A stretch of DNA of 64,000 nt from DUPU01 sp050952465 (GCA_050952465.1 JBMNKZ010000005.1:124001-188000), one strand, 5' to 3'. Positions 42,850-51,920 are shown, counted from the stretch's first letter. The notes: a model not told the origin generated them from the sequence alone. Numbers and translations are program-made.

Positions 42850-43657
42850 TCTAAATAAAAATTACGGTAAGCTGGAAGTGTTAAGAGGTATTACGACTAC
42901 CATTAAAAAAGGCGAAAAGATCGCGATCATAGGCCCTTCCGGAAGTGGAAAAAGTACTTTTTTGCGCTGCCTCAACTGTATGGAAGACCCTACCAGCGGT
43001 GAAATAATTTTTGAAGGTGTTAATATTGCCGGCAAAAAAGTTGATATTAATATCCATCGCCGGCATATGGGAATGGTTTTTCAGCAATTTAATTTGTTTA
43101 ACAATAAGACTGTGATTGATAATATCATGTTGGCACCTGTCTATCTGGAAACCCATGATCTCCGGATGAAGAAGTTTAAGAATTTCTTCATTAAAATTAG
43201 AAATATATTTTCAAGAGATAAGAAAGCTTTATATGAGATCGACACTACCAGTGCCCAAATTAAAGCTGAGGCTAAAGAAAATGCTCTCAGTTTATTAAGA
43301 AGAATTGGTCTCGAAGAAAAAGCAAATGTTTATCCTTCAACCCTTTCCGGTGGTCAAAAACAAAGAATAGCTATTGTGCGTGCCCTGGCCATGAACCCTA
43401 AAGTGATGCTATTTGATGAACCTACCTCAGCACTTGATCCGGAAATGGTAGGGGAGGTTCTTGATCTAATTAAGCAACTTGCCGATGATGGAATGACTAT
43501 GGTGATCGTAACTCATGAAATGGGATTTGCCAGAGAGGTAGCCACAAGGGTTTTATTTATGGACGAAGGAAAGATTCTCGAGGAAAATACGCCGGAAGAA
43601 ATCTTTTCTCATCCCAAAGATCCCCGAACCAAAGAGTTTTTGTCAAAAGTTTTATAG
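42833..43657 (+). CDS. amino-acid ABC transporter ATPase (GlnQ type) with a linker insertion
   Basis: A 274-residue ATPase. Walker A is GPSGSGKST, the Q-loop MGMVFQQFNLF, the signature LSGGQKQR, and Walker B VMLFDEPTSALDPE. Compared with typical GlnQ/HisP proteins of ~240 residues it carries about 30 extra basic residues between the Q-loop and the signature (KKFKNFFIKIRNIFSRDKKA and the residues after). The GTG start at 42833 lies within the permease gene, with AAAGGA 12 bases ahead. A terminator at 43698 closes the operon. Confidence 0.93.
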   Translation: MIDVINLNKNYGKLEVLRGITTTIKKGEKIAIIGPSGSGKSTFLRCLNCMEDPTSGEIIFEGVNIAGKKVDINIHRRHMGMVFQQFNLFNNKTVIDNIMLAPVYLETHDLRMKKFKNFFIKIRNIFSRDKKALYEIDTTSAQIKAEAKENALSLLRRIGLEEKANVYPSTLSGGQKQRIAIVRALAMNPKVMLFDEPTSALDPEMVGEVLDLIKQLADDGMTMVIVTHEMGFAREVATRVLFMDEGKILEENTPEEIFSHPKDPRTKEFLSKVL

Positions 43658-43697
43658 CATTCCATTCAACCCTAACCAAGTCCTAGTTAACTGAAAG

Positions 43698-43732
43698 GGC
43701 TGTCGCAATTAATTATCGCGACAGCCTTTTTT
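43698..43732 (+). terminator. rho-independent terminator of the ABC transporter operon
   Basis: GGCTGTCGC (43698-43706) pairs with GCGACAGCC (43718-43726) and is followed by six T residues. A short CATTCAACCCTAAC fragment shared with RAYT copies 2 and 3 lies just upstream (about 43663). Confidence 0.92.
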
Positions 43733-43758
43733 AAACCTTTGTTATAATTTTTTTTATA

Positions 43759-43795
43759 ATTGACTTAAGTCAATTTATACAATATATATAATAAT
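43759..43795 (+). promoter_or_regulatory. promoter with overlapping palindrome upstream of the EamA gene
   Basis: ATTGACTTAAGTCAAT (43759-43774) is a perfect 16-bp palindrome. Its TTGACT can serve as -35, with TATATA 17 bases further as -10. A repressor binding the palindrome could control the exporter gene; the regulator is unknown. Confidence 0.5.
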
Positions 43796-43915
43796 ACGAA
43801 GGGGACGAATACAACATATGGTAGTTGCTGTTTCCCTTTAAAGGTATATAATTTATTAAAAGGCATAAATAAATAATAAATAAGGACATAATTATCAGAA
43901 GATATAGGAGATATA

Positions 43916-43927
43916 ATGAATAAATGA
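43916..43927 (+). CDS. three-codon upstream ORF coupled to the EamA gene
   Basis: ATG AAT AAA TGA starts at 43916 after TAGGAGA, and its stop overlaps the EamA start as ATGA (43924-43927). The ribosome-binding site is better spaced for the small ORF than for the main gene, so termination-reinitiation coupling is possible. Confidence 0.4.
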   Translation: MNK

Positions 43928-44817
43928 AAAAATATTATCGTGGGGTGGCCATTGTTTTATTGGCCGCCTTTAGTTCTGCGCTACTTCCCACCTTTGCAAA
44001 GTTTGCGTATAAAAATGACCTGACAGTAATGACGGTACTGTTTTTCAGGTTTTCTTTGCCGGCAGTGGTGCTTTTTGCTTTCCTCCTAATCACCAAACAA
44101 AATATTCGGGTAGATAAGAAAACTTTGTTCGGATTATTTCTTCTTGGTGGAGTATTTAATACCTTGCAGGCTACTGCATATTTTTCCTCATTTAAATATA
44201 TTCCTGTTTCTCTGGCTGTGCTCATTTCCTATACTTACCCGGCCTTTACGGCCATAGTTAGTTTCTTTTGGGATCATGAACCTATTACTTGGAAAATTAT
44301 TTTATCTTTTTTTAGCTGCTTTGCCGGTTTAGTACTGATGGTCGGCACCAACCTGGATCAAATTAATACTATGGGGGTAATCCTGGCTACGACAGCGTCT
44401 CTTCTTTTTACCGTATACGTGGTGATAAGCAATAAAATAGTCAAGAAAGTACCGCCGCTAATTACAAGTTCTTATATTGTTCTTTTCAGCGCAGTAGGAA
44501 CGCTTGTGCTCAGCCTATTCGGTGCGGATAAAATTAGCATGGATTTTCAAAGCGCAGCTTGGCCTTGGATAATGGGATTAGTTATCTTCTCCGCATTAGC
44601 GGTGATTAATTTTATAAAGGGCATAGAAATCCTTGGTCCTACCAAAGCCTCGATTCTTTGTTCATCTGAACCTCTTTTTGGAGTGGTGGTTGCCATGATT
44701 TTGTTTCAGGAGAAGTTGACCGGGATACAGCTTGTGGGGGCAGCAGGGATTATCATGGGAGCTATCTTGGCCGTAAGCGGCAAGGAAAAGGACAGAGTGG
44801 TGGAAGTTTATCAATAA
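43924..44817 (+). CDS. EamA/DMT-family transporter
   Basis: A 297-residue membrane protein with ten predicted helices arranged as two EamA repeats; the second repeat ends with the typical LGPTKASILCSSEPLFGVVV then FQEKLTGIQLVGAAGIIMGA. Members export amino acids or other metabolites. The start overlaps a three-codon ORF, and a palindromic promoter lies about 150 bases upstream. It is monocistronic and convergent with sspH across a shared terminator. The substrate is unknown. Confidence 0.88.
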   Translation: MKKYYRGVAIVLLAAFSSALLPTFAKFAYKNDLTVMTVLFFRFSLPAVVLFAFLLITKQNIRVDKKTLFGLFLLGGVFNTLQATAYFSSFKYIPVSLAVLISYTYPAFTAIVSFFWDHEPITWKIILSFFSCFAGLVLMVGTNLDQINTMGVILATTASLLFTVYVVISNKIVKKVPPLITSSYIVLFSAVGTLVLSLFGADKISMDFQSAAWPWIMGLVIFSALAVINFIKGIEILGPTKASILCSSEPLFGVVVAMILFQEKLTGIQLVGAAGIIMGAILAVSGKEKDRVVEVYQ

Positions 44818-44856
44818 AAGTACCTCCAATTGTTTTGTATCAATCAGAGGTACTTT
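44817..44856. terminator. bidirectional terminator between the EamA gene and sspH
   Basis: AAAGTACCTC (44817-44826) pairs with GAGGTACTTT (44847-44856). The A/T flanks allow use from both strands between the convergent genes. Confidence 0.75.
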
Positions 44857-44893
44857 ACTTCATGTTTGACTAAAGTAATTCCGGGCTTTAAAT

Positions 44894-45073
44894 TTATTGT
44901 TCCAAAAGATTATTAACAGGAACCTCCTGCCTGTTCTCCGGTTGGTTTAAGGGATGGATCGAGGCAGTTCCTCTGGTTTCATCTACATTTTCAATATAAA
45001 TACGATTCCCGTTATAGGTGACATTAGCCATAACCGGTGAAGCAGCAATTTTTTTTGCGCGTTTTATATCCAA
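44894..45073 (-). CDS. sspH: small acid-soluble spore protein, H type
   Basis: A 59-residue minus-strand gene: it begins (TTG start) MDIKRAKKIAASPVMANVTY, then NGNRIYIENVDE, and ends QEVPVNNLLEQ. The N-V-T-Y-N-G...I-Y-I motif and final V-P-V-x-x-L-x-E-Q are those of Bacillus SspH. H-type SASPs are made in the forespore and stored in the spore. GAGGAGG (45082-45088 on the plus strand as CCTCCTC) lies eight bases before the TTG start. The gene is short and lacks an ATG start, so it is easy to miss. It is direct evidence that the host forms spores. Confidence 0.9.
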   Translation of the reverse strand: MDIKRAKKIAASPVMANVTYNGNRIYIENVDETRGTASIHPLNQPENRQEVPVNNLLEQ

Positions 45074-45293
45074 AATAACGGCCTCCTCAAATTTTATTTT
45101 GATTTTTTTTAAAAACCTAATTTTAGTTTTTACAAAATATCAAATTGTATTCTTCCATTAGTACTAAAGGAAACGTTCCTTTGCTACCAATGGTTGTATT
45201 TTTCTTTGCAGGTAATTTAATTTATTCAACGAATAATATTATTTAATCGACAAAAATTAAAAGAAAAACTTAATATAAGAGGGAGGAGTAGCT

Positions 45294-46241
45294 ATGCAAC
45301 AGCCACTTAGTGCGTTAGCGACGCCAAGATTTTGTAATACCGGAAAATTCATGCGGCTTCCGGACGCAAAAGACAATGAAAAGCTGGATTTCGCAGTAAT
45401 CGGCATTCCTTTTGATACTGCCAGCTCTTATCGTTCGGGATCTCGATTTGGCCCGTCAGCTATCAGAAATATATCCGCCATGATGAAGCCTAATAATGTG
45501 CTCCTTGAAGTGAATATTTTTGATTATTTAAAGGGCAGCGATTTGGGAGATATCCCCATCATCACCGGCTATATCTTAGAAACCTATAAAGTCATCGAAG
45601 AAGAATTAAGTAAAGTTATTCAGAATGGCACGGTGCCTCTATGTTTAGGGGGAGATCATTCCATTACCTTGGCTGAGTTAAGGGCTTTGGCAAAAAAATA
45701 CGGCCCTATCTCCTTGGTTCATTGCGATTCTCACCTGGATTTGAACGATAAGGTTTTTGGTATGGATTATAACCATGGTACGGTATTCCGCCGAGCCTTG
45801 GAAGAGGGGCTCATTGACCCATCTACCTCCATTCAGATCGGTATGCGGGGTTCGCTATACGATCCCGATGATTTCAAAATCGCGGAGAAACTGGGCTTTA
45901 AGGTGGTACCGGGTCATGTGCTCCATGAGATTGGCATTAAAGAAGTCGGAAAGTGGATTCGGGAGCGCGTAGGCGATAAACCTGCTTTCTTCACTTTCGA
46001 TATTGATTTTATAGACCCGGCTTATGCCCCGGGGACCGGCACTCCGGAGGTTGGCGGTTTCACGACCTATGAATCATTGGCTTTGATCCGGGAAACCAAG
46101 GAGATTAACTTCGTCGGCTTTGATATCGTTGAGGTAGCACCTACTTATGACAGCAACGAGATTACTGCTTATGCGGCAGCCAATATCGGTTTTGAATTTT
46201 TATCCATCTTGGCTTATCAGAAAAAAGTTGGTAAACGGTAA
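45294..46241 (+). CDS. speB: agmatinase / ureohydrolase family enzyme
   Basis: A 315-residue arginase-fold hydrolase. The binuclear metal ligands are visible in LGGDHSITL, VHCDSHLDLND (D-x-H-x-D) and FDIDFIDPAYAPGTGTPE, all conserved. Agmatinases convert agmatine to putrescine and urea; related enzymes act on guanidinobutyrate or guanidine, so the exact substrate is uncertain. AGGGAGGAG precedes ATG 45294. It is monocistronic and ends at a strong terminator shared with nagB. Confidence 0.85.
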   Translation: MQQPLSALATPRFCNTGKFMRLPDAKDNEKLDFAVIGIPFDTASSYRSGSRFGPSAIRNISAMMKPNNVLLEVNIFDYLKGSDLGDIPIITGYILETYKVIEEELSKVIQNGTVPLCLGGDHSITLAELRALAKKYGPISLVHCDSHLDLNDKVFGMDYNHGTVFRRALEEGLIDPSTSIQIGMRGSLYDPDDFKIAEKLGFKVVPGHVLHEIGIKEVGKWIRERVGDKPAFFTFDIDFIDPAYAPGTGTPEVGGFTTYESLALIRETKEINFVGFDIVEVAPTYDSNEITAYAAANIGFEFLSILAYQKKVGKR

Positions 46242-46261
46242 AAGGTAAAAAAGAATCATAA

Positions 46262-46297
46262 AAGAGCTCGTCAATTTGACGAGCTCTTGGGCTTTTT
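46262..46297. terminator. bidirectional terminator between speB and nagB
   Basis: AAGAGCTCGTCAA (46262-46274) pairs perfectly with TTGACGAGCTCTT (46276-46288) around a single-base loop; T-rich sequence follows on both sides. Confidence 0.85.
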
Positions 46298-46309
46298 AAA
46301 GGCTTTTTA

Positions 46310-47125
46310 TTAAAAACCATACTCTTGTTTCATCTTTTCTACGCGCATATAGTGATCAAGGTTCTTTAGCTTAGAAGCAGCTTCTTTATCAAGTACTACA
46401 GTAATTCCTCCACTGTGTAGTTGTATTGCCGAGGCGGTGATTTGGGAAGTGATGGGGCCTTCAATGCATTTTGCGATTACATCGGCCTTTTTTTTGCCAT
46501 TGGCAATCATGACGATATTTTTAGCCTCTAAAATAGTTCCGATTCCCATGGTTATTGCAAAATGTGGCATTTGAGATCTTTCGATTCCGGCTTTTTTATA
46601 GAAACTCTCATAATTGTCATCAAGGGTTTGCTGTGCTAAGGCTTGAATTCTGGTTCTGGATGCAAGGGATGATCCAGGTTCATTAAATGCCCAATGTCCG
46701 TCGCCACCGATACCTAAAAGCTGCAAATCTATGCCACCGGCTTTTTTAATTTCTTCTTCATACCATTGGCAAAACTTATGTGGCTCCTTTGTCAGTCCAT
46801 CGGGAACCAGGGTATTTTCTTTTTTGATATTAATATGCTTAAAAAGTTCCTCGTACATAAATCTTGCATAGCTTTGATCCATGGGGTAGGGTTTATCCAG
46901 ATCAATCCCTATTCCATAATACTCATCAAGATTGAAGGTTTTGACTTGTGAAAAATCTAAGCCTTCTTCCCGGTGCATTCTGACAAGTTCTTTGTAGGTT
47001 CCTATGGGTGTACTTCCTGTTGCCAGTCCAATCACGCAATTAGGCTTCGATTTTACTAATCGGGCAATAATATTAGCGGCGTATTTGCTCATTTCATCGT
47101 AATTTTCCCTTATAATAATATCCAT
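46310..47125 (-). CDS. nagB: glucosamine-6-phosphate deaminase
   Basis: A 271-residue NagB that converts glucosamine-6-phosphate to fructose-6-phosphate and ammonia. Signatures are IGLATGSTPIGTYKELV (phosphate loop), KTFNLDEYYGI, and GIGGDGHWAFNEPGSSLASR around the catalytic histidine (W replaces the more common I). Length is normal (E. coli 266). No nagA or PTS gene is adjacent. The upstream 320-base gap should hold its promoter. Confidence 0.95.
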   Translation of the reverse strand: MDIIIRENYDEMSKYAANIIARLVKSKPNCVIGLATGSTPIGTYKELVRMHREEGLDFSQVKTFNLDEYYGIGIDLDKPYPMDQSYARFMYEELFKHINIKKENTLVPDGLTKEPHKFCQWYEEEIKKAGGIDLQLLGIGGDGHWAFNEPGSSLASRTRIQALAQQTLDDNYESFYKKAGIERSQMPHFAITMGIGTILEAKNIVMIANGKKKADVIAKCIEGPITSQITASAIQLHSGGITVVLDKEAASKLKNLDHYMRVEKMKQEYGF

Positions 47126-47446
47126 ATGTCTTGACCCCTTTAGAGTTATTTTGTTATTTTTTAGAATTATAAAATTATTATATACTCTCTTTTTTATATT
47201 TTCACTAGAAATTTTAACTATCTATCCTAAATTTTTTGGAGATATATAAAAAAAATCCATTGTCCTGATACTTGAACCGGCACTTTGGCAGGCTAATATA
47301 ATATTTTAAGACAATAGAAATAATAGTTATTGATTAACTGCTGATCTCGTTTTATAATTTACAGTAGGTCTTGTAGTTCTTAGGAAGTATGGATCAAAAC
47401 ATTAAAAAATTTTTATGAAGTTCGGTAGAACGGGAGGAAAGAGAAT
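47126..47446. other. divergent intergenic region, nagB and acyl-CoA ligase promoters
   Basis: This 321-base A+T-rich region lies between divergent genes. I see no open frame, RNA structure or repeat worth naming; GGGAGGAAAG at 47433 is the RBS of the downstream ligase gene. Confidence 0.6.
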
Positions 47447-49081
47447 ATGCCTATCACAGAGATTTTAGCGCGTAATGCAGAGATGTACGGACATGAAAAA
47501 TGCCTGACAGAGATTAATTTGGATCTGCAGGAAGAACATCATGTCACCTGGCTGGAGTATGAACTTATTGAAAATAGTCCGGCAGGGGAATACCGCCGGG
47601 ATATGACCTGGCGTGTTTTTGACGAGAAAGCAAATCGGCTGGCCAATCTCTTGCTGAAAAGGGGAATTAAGAAGGGAGATAAGGTAGCTATTCTTTTAAT
47701 GAATTGCTTGGAATGGCTGCCGATTTATTTTGGAATTTTAAAAACCGGTGCTCTTGCCGTACCTTTAAATTTCCGCTATACGGCGGAAGAAATAAAATAT
47801 TGTTTGGAGCTATCTGAAACCAGAGCCTTGATTTTTGGGCCGGAATTTATCGGACGGGTAGAAACGATTTATCATCAGATTCCCAATGTCAAGACACTGT
47901 TTTACGCTGGGGAAAACCGCCCATCATTTGCGGAAAGCTATGACCGCCTTACGGCCAATTGTTCTTCAGAAGCCCCGAATATTAAACTTTCGGATAAGGA
48001 TGATGCGGTTATATATTTTTCCTCGGGTACGACGGGATTTCCGAAAGCAATTTTACATACCCATCAGAGCTTGATGTCGGCATGTGAAACGGAGCTTAAC
48101 CATCACGGACAAACCCGGGATGATAATTTCTTGTGTATTCCGCCTCTTTACCATACCGGTGCCAAAATGCATTGGTTCGGGAGTTTGCTCTCGGGGAGCA
48201 AGGCAGTACTCTTAAGGGGAGTAAGGCCGGAGTGGATATTGAAGACAATCTCTGAAGAAAAGATTACTATTTGCTGGTTGTTGGTTCCCTGGGCTCAGGA
48301 CATTTTGGATGCCATTGAACGGGGAGATGTGAAGCTGGAAGACTATGAACTTTCCCAGTGGAGATTGATGCATATCGGTGCCCAGCCGGTGCCGCCCAGC
48401 TTAATTCACCGCTGGAAAAAATATTTTCCCCACCATCTTTATGATACCAATTATGGCCTAAGTGAATCTATCGGTCCTGGATGTGTCCATCTGGGGACGG
48501 AAAATATTCATAAAGTCGGTGCTATCGGCATCCCGGGGTACAATTGGAAAGTCAAAATCGTCGATGAGCATGGATTCACTGTAACCCAGGGAGAGGTCGG
48601 GGAGTTGGCAGTTAAGGGGCCTGGCGTCATGAAATGCTATTACAACGACCCGAAAGCTACAGAGGCGGTAATCAAAGACGGTTGGTTATTTACCGGAGAT
48701 ATGGCTCGGCAGGACGAAGACGGCTTTATTTATTTGGTAGACCGGAAAAAAGATGTGATTATCAGCGGGGGAGAAAATTTATACCCGGTGCAAATTGAAG
48801 ATTTCCTCCGGGCTCATGATGCTATTAAGGATGTTGCAGTAATTGGACTTCCGGATAAGCGTTTAGGTGAAATTGCGGCTGCCATCATTGAACTTAAACC
48901 GGACGTAAAATGCACGGAAGATGATATTAAAAAATTCTGCAATCCTTTACCGCGGTATAAACGACCGAGAAAAATCATTTTTGATAAGGTACCTCGAAAT
49001 CCTACCGGAAAGATTGAAAAACCGCGTTTGCGGGAAAAATACGGTGCCACCAGGTTAGTGGAGGCTCTGACGGAAAGATAA
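47447..49081 (+). CDS. AMP-forming acyl-CoA synthetase family protein
   Basis: A 544-residue ANL-superfamily ligase that activates a carboxylic acid with ATP and CoA. The phosphate loop is YFSSGTTGFPKAILHTH, followed by YGLSES, GWLFTGDMA and DRKKDVIISGGENLYP. The catalytic lysine lies in RNPTGKIEKPRLREKY at the C terminus. The GGGAGGAAAG RBS precedes ATG 47447. It is transcribed alone and ends at a terminator. The acyl substrate cannot be told; medium-chain or aromatic acids are common for similar proteins. Confidence 0.88.
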   Translation: MPITEILARNAEMYGHEKCLTEINLDLQEEHHVTWLEYELIENSPAGEYRRDMTWRVFDEKANRLANLLLKRGIKKGDKVAILLMNCLEWLPIYFGILKTGALAVPLNFRYTAEEIKYCLELSETRALIFGPEFIGRVETIYHQIPNVKTLFYAGENRPSFAESYDRLTANCSSEAPNIKLSDKDDAVIYFSSGTTGFPKAILHTHQSLMSACETELNHHGQTRDDNFLCIPPLYHTGAKMHWFGSLLSGSKAVLLRGVRPEWILKTISEEKITICWLLVPWAQDILDAIERGDVKLEDYELSQWRLMHIGAQPVPPSLIHRWKKYFPHHLYDTNYGLSESIGPGCVHLGTENIHKVGAIGIPGYNWKVKIVDEHGFTVTQGEVGELAVKGPGVMKCYYNDPKATEAVIKDGWLFTGDMARQDEDGFIYLVDRKKDVIISGGENLYPVQIEDFLRAHDAIKDVAVIGLPDKRLGEIAAAIIELKPDVKCTEDDIKKFCNPLPRYKRPRKIIFDKVPRNPTGKIEKPRLREKYGATRLVEALTER

Positions 49082-49094
49082 GTGCAAGGGAAGT

Positions 49095-49141
49095 AAAGTG
49101 GCAAGGATATGTTTCTAGGGAAACGTTCCTTGCCACTTTTT
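49095..49141 (+). terminator. terminator of the acyl-CoA ligase gene
   Basis: AAAGTGGCAAGGA (49095-49107) pairs with TCCTTGCCACTTT (49127-49139), and the T-rich TTTTTAT follows. Confidence 0.85.
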
Positions 49142-49238
49142 ATTTAGTCTATCAGAAAGTATAACTTTTTTCTGATAGATCTAAGTATAACTAAGGCTTT
49201 CGCCGGTGCCAGAGGCTTGGGGGAAGCCTTAGTTTTCT

Positions 49239-49760
49239 TTATTGAGCAGAGTATAATCCATTACTTTCCATAAACTTAAAGATTGCTTCCCCGTGTTTTT
49301 GTTCTTCCTTTTGGATATGATTTAGGACATCCCGAACCTGAGTATCCTTAAACTCAAATATCGCAGTGTCATAAGCATTAGATACATATTTTTCAGTCAT
49401 CAGCATATCAGTGCAAAGATCTTTGTCTGATTGTAAATTAGCGTTTTGCTGTTGGAAAATATTTGGTTGTTGCTGCATTTGTTGCTGCATTTGCTGCTGT
49501 AGCATTTGTTGTTGCTGTTGTTGTCCTTGCTGCTGTTGGCCGCCGCCTTGTTGATTCATAGCGGGAACTTGGCCGTTTAAAAGTTGGTTAATAGAAATTA
49601 GGTGTTCCTGTTCAATTTGAGCATGATTGCTAAATAGCTCTTTTAGCTGTTGGTTGGAAGCCAGATTTGCATAATTTGAATATTTTTGAATGCAAATTTC
49701 TTCATGAGTTCTTTGATCTTCCAGTAATGTTCGTTCTTTTGGGGTTAAATTTACGTTCAC
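49239..49760 (-). CDS. CotF-like spore coat protein with a glutamine-rich insert
   Basis: A 173-residue protein related to CotF-type spore coat proteins and ferritin-like coat proteins. Helical N- and C-terminal parts (LTPKERTLLEDQRTHEEICI; DMLMTEKYVSNAYDTAIFEF) flank a central glutamine/glycine-rich stretch, about residues 65-105, built from Q runs and M-Q repeats. GGAGGTG overlaps the upstream ATG 49775, so GTG 49760, six bases after it, is the better start. It probably localises to the spore surface; the Q-rich segment may vary in length by slippage. Confidence 0.78.
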   Translation of the reverse strand: MNVNLTPKERTLLEDQRTHEEICIQKYSNYANLASNQQLKELFSNHAQIEQEHLISINQLLNGQVPAMNQQGGGQQQQGQQQQQQMLQQQMQQQMQQQPNIFQQQNANLQSDKDLCTDMLMTEKYVSNAYDTAIFEFKDTQVRDVLNHIQKEEQKHGEAIFKFMESNGLYSAQ

Positions 49761-49884
49761 TTTAAACACCTCCATTCCCTATTATTTGCTGGAAGAAAAA
49801 TTATATGCAATAATCTCTCACTAGAATAAATCTCCTGGGTCTATGGAAAACTTTACGTAGAACGATAGTCCAGGAGGGATTGTT

Positions 49885-51801
49885 TTGGGTGAAACCGTTT
49901 TAGAAAGAACTGAAGGCCGAGTCAGTTATCATGATTCGGTGGAAGAGATGGTAAAAAGAATCCGGGAAGACGGTATGTCTAACGTTTTTGACCGCTATGC
50001 ACTCCAGGAAAAGATCAGGTGTAAGTTCTGCTTGGAAGGAGTCAGCTGCAAGTTCTGCTCTCAAGGGCCCTGCCGGATCAGTGTCAAAGGAGGCCAGGAT
50101 AAGGGCGTATGTGGGATCGGTGCCGATGCTATGGCCATTAGAACATTGCTCTTGCAAAATATTATGGGAGCAGGAACCTACAGCCACCATGCCTATGAAG
50201 CATATCGCACCCTTAGGGCTACCGGGGAAGGGAAAACTCCTTTCAGTATTAAAGACCCCAATAAATTAAAATGGATGTGCCAGCAGGTAGGGATAGATAC
50301 CAATCAGGATCAAAATAAAATGGCCATTGCCCTGGCGGATTTTTTAGAAAATGAAATGGGCAAAGATGCGAAAGACCCCAGCGTGATGGTAGAAAAATTT
50401 GCTCCGAAAAAAAGAAAAGAAGTCTGGCGGAAATTAGGGATATATCCTTCCGGGGTAGTTCATGAAGAGCAAAATTGTGTCGCCAGCTGCTTAACTAATG
50501 TGGACGGGGATTATGTCTCCCTGGCCCTTAAGGCTTTGCGCTTAGGATTAGCCACTATTTATACCGCCCAGATTGGTCTGGAAATGGTTCAGGATATTTT
50601 ATACGGGACGCCGACTCCCCATGAGGTAAATGTAGATTTAGGCATTATGGATCCTGACTATGTGAATATTGTTTTTAACGGCCACCAGCCATGGGTGGGT
50701 GTAGCAACCTTGGAGAAGGCGAAATTAGCGGAAGTACAGGAAAGGGCGAAAGCTGCCGGGGCAAAAGGTTTGAGGATAGTGGGCTCTATTGAGACGGGGC
50801 AGGAACTTTTGCAGAGGTTCCCTGTGAACGATGTTTTTGTAGGATTAATGGGGGACTGGATTACCATCGAACCCTTAATGGCTACAGGAACAGTGGATGT
50901 GATCGCTATGGAGGAAAACTGTTCACCGCCGGTGATGGATCAATATGCGGAAAAATATCAGGTAACTCTCGTGAGTGTGAGCAACATTATCGGTGTACCG
51001 GGACTCAAGCATAAAATGCTTTATCATCCTGAAGATGTAAGTGGCATGGCTGACCGGCTGATTGAGCTGGCCATTGAGAATTTTAAGAAACGCAAGGAGA
51101 AAAATATTGTTCCCAAGGTACCGAAAAACATCCAAAAAGCCATTGCCGGATTCTCCACAGAGGCGGTGCTTGGTGCTCTGGGCAATAAACTGGATCCTTT
51201 GGTAGATGTCATCTCCGCCGGCAAAATCAAAGGGGTCGTGGCCTTAGCCAGCTGTTCCACTTTGCGTAACGGCCCTCAGGATTGGAATACCGTCAATCTG
51301 GTGAAAGAGTTAATTAATAAAGATATCCTGGTGGTAAGTGCCGGCTGTGGCAATCATGCCTTGGAAGTAGCCGGGCTTTGTAACCTGGACGCGGTTAAGT
51401 TAGCAGGTTCGGGACTGCAGGAGGTATGCAATCTTTTAAAGATCCCTCCCGTTTTAAGTTTTGGCACATGTACAGATACCGGTCGCATTTCCATGCTGGT
51501 GACGGCTTTAGCGGATCATCTGGATGTGGATATATCGGATCTTCCTATAGCAGTGACTGCGCCGGAATGGATGGAACAAAAGGCCACCATTGACGGTGTA
51601 TTTGCTGTAGCATACGGGGCTTATACCCACTTATCGCCTACTCCTTTTGTGACAGGGGCACCCAACTTGGTGAAGCTTTTGACAGAGGATGTGGAAGGGT
51701 TAACCGGTGGAAAGATTGCTTTAGGTGATGATCCCAAGGAAGTAGCTGATGGCATTGAAGCCCATATTAATAAAAAAAGAAAAGGCTTAGGGCTTAAATA
51801 A
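49885..51801 (+). CDS. cooS: anaerobic CO dehydrogenase catalytic-type subunit (CooS), divergent active site
   Basis: A 638-residue CooS-family protein. B-cluster cysteines are C55, C58, C63 and C76; the D-cluster position has a short C46-x-x-C49 pair, the spacing associated with a 2Fe-2S D cluster. Compared by eye with C. hydrogenoformans CODH-II, several C-cluster ligands align (H267, C346, C457, C488, C529) and K566 is kept. However, the C295 ligand is replaced by E303 and catalytic H93 by Y99, and most of the proton-tunnel histidines are missing. It therefore resembles CODH-V-like lineages more than CO oxidisers. TTG 49885 follows CAGGAGGGA. No cooC, cooF or acs genes are adjacent. Confidence 0.85.
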   Translation: MGETVLERTEGRVSYHDSVEEMVKRIREDGMSNVFDRYALQEKIRCKFCLEGVSCKFCSQGPCRISVKGGQDKGVCGIGADAMAIRTLLLQNIMGAGTYSHHAYEAYRTLRATGEGKTPFSIKDPNKLKWMCQQVGIDTNQDQNKMAIALADFLENEMGKDAKDPSVMVEKFAPKKRKEVWRKLGIYPSGVVHEEQNCVASCLTNVDGDYVSLALKALRLGLATIYTAQIGLEMVQDILYGTPTPHEVNVDLGIMDPDYVNIVFNGHQPWVGVATLEKAKLAEVQERAKAAGAKGLRIVGSIETGQELLQRFPVNDVFVGLMGDWITIEPLMATGTVDVIAMEENCSPPVMDQYAEKYQVTLVSVSNIIGVPGLKHKMLYHPEDVSGMADRLIELAIENFKKRKEKNIVPKVPKNIQKAIAGFSTEAVLGALGNKLDPLVDVISAGKIKGVVALASCSTLRNGPQDWNTVNLVKELINKDILVVSAGCGNHALEVAGLCNLDAVKLAGSGLQEVCNLLKIPPVLSFGTCTDTGRISMLVTALADHLDVDISDLPIAVTAPEWMEQKATIDGVFAVAYGAYTHLSPTPFVTGAPNLVKLLTEDVEGLTGGKIALGDDPKEVADGIEAHINKKRKGLGLK

Positions 51802-51920
51802 ATTTAATAAAGACCTAAACTATTTTTCAATATTAATTGATGATATTTCTGAAACCATTAAGAAAAAGGAGCAGGGGAGGGTATAAAATGTACCCTTTGT
51901 CAAGGACACAATAAAAAAGA

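Noticed and set aside
45165..49135. Shared GGAAACGTTCCTT at about 45171 and 49119 as a repeat family
   Set aside because: Only two short matches, one inside a terminator hairpin; too little to separate from chance.
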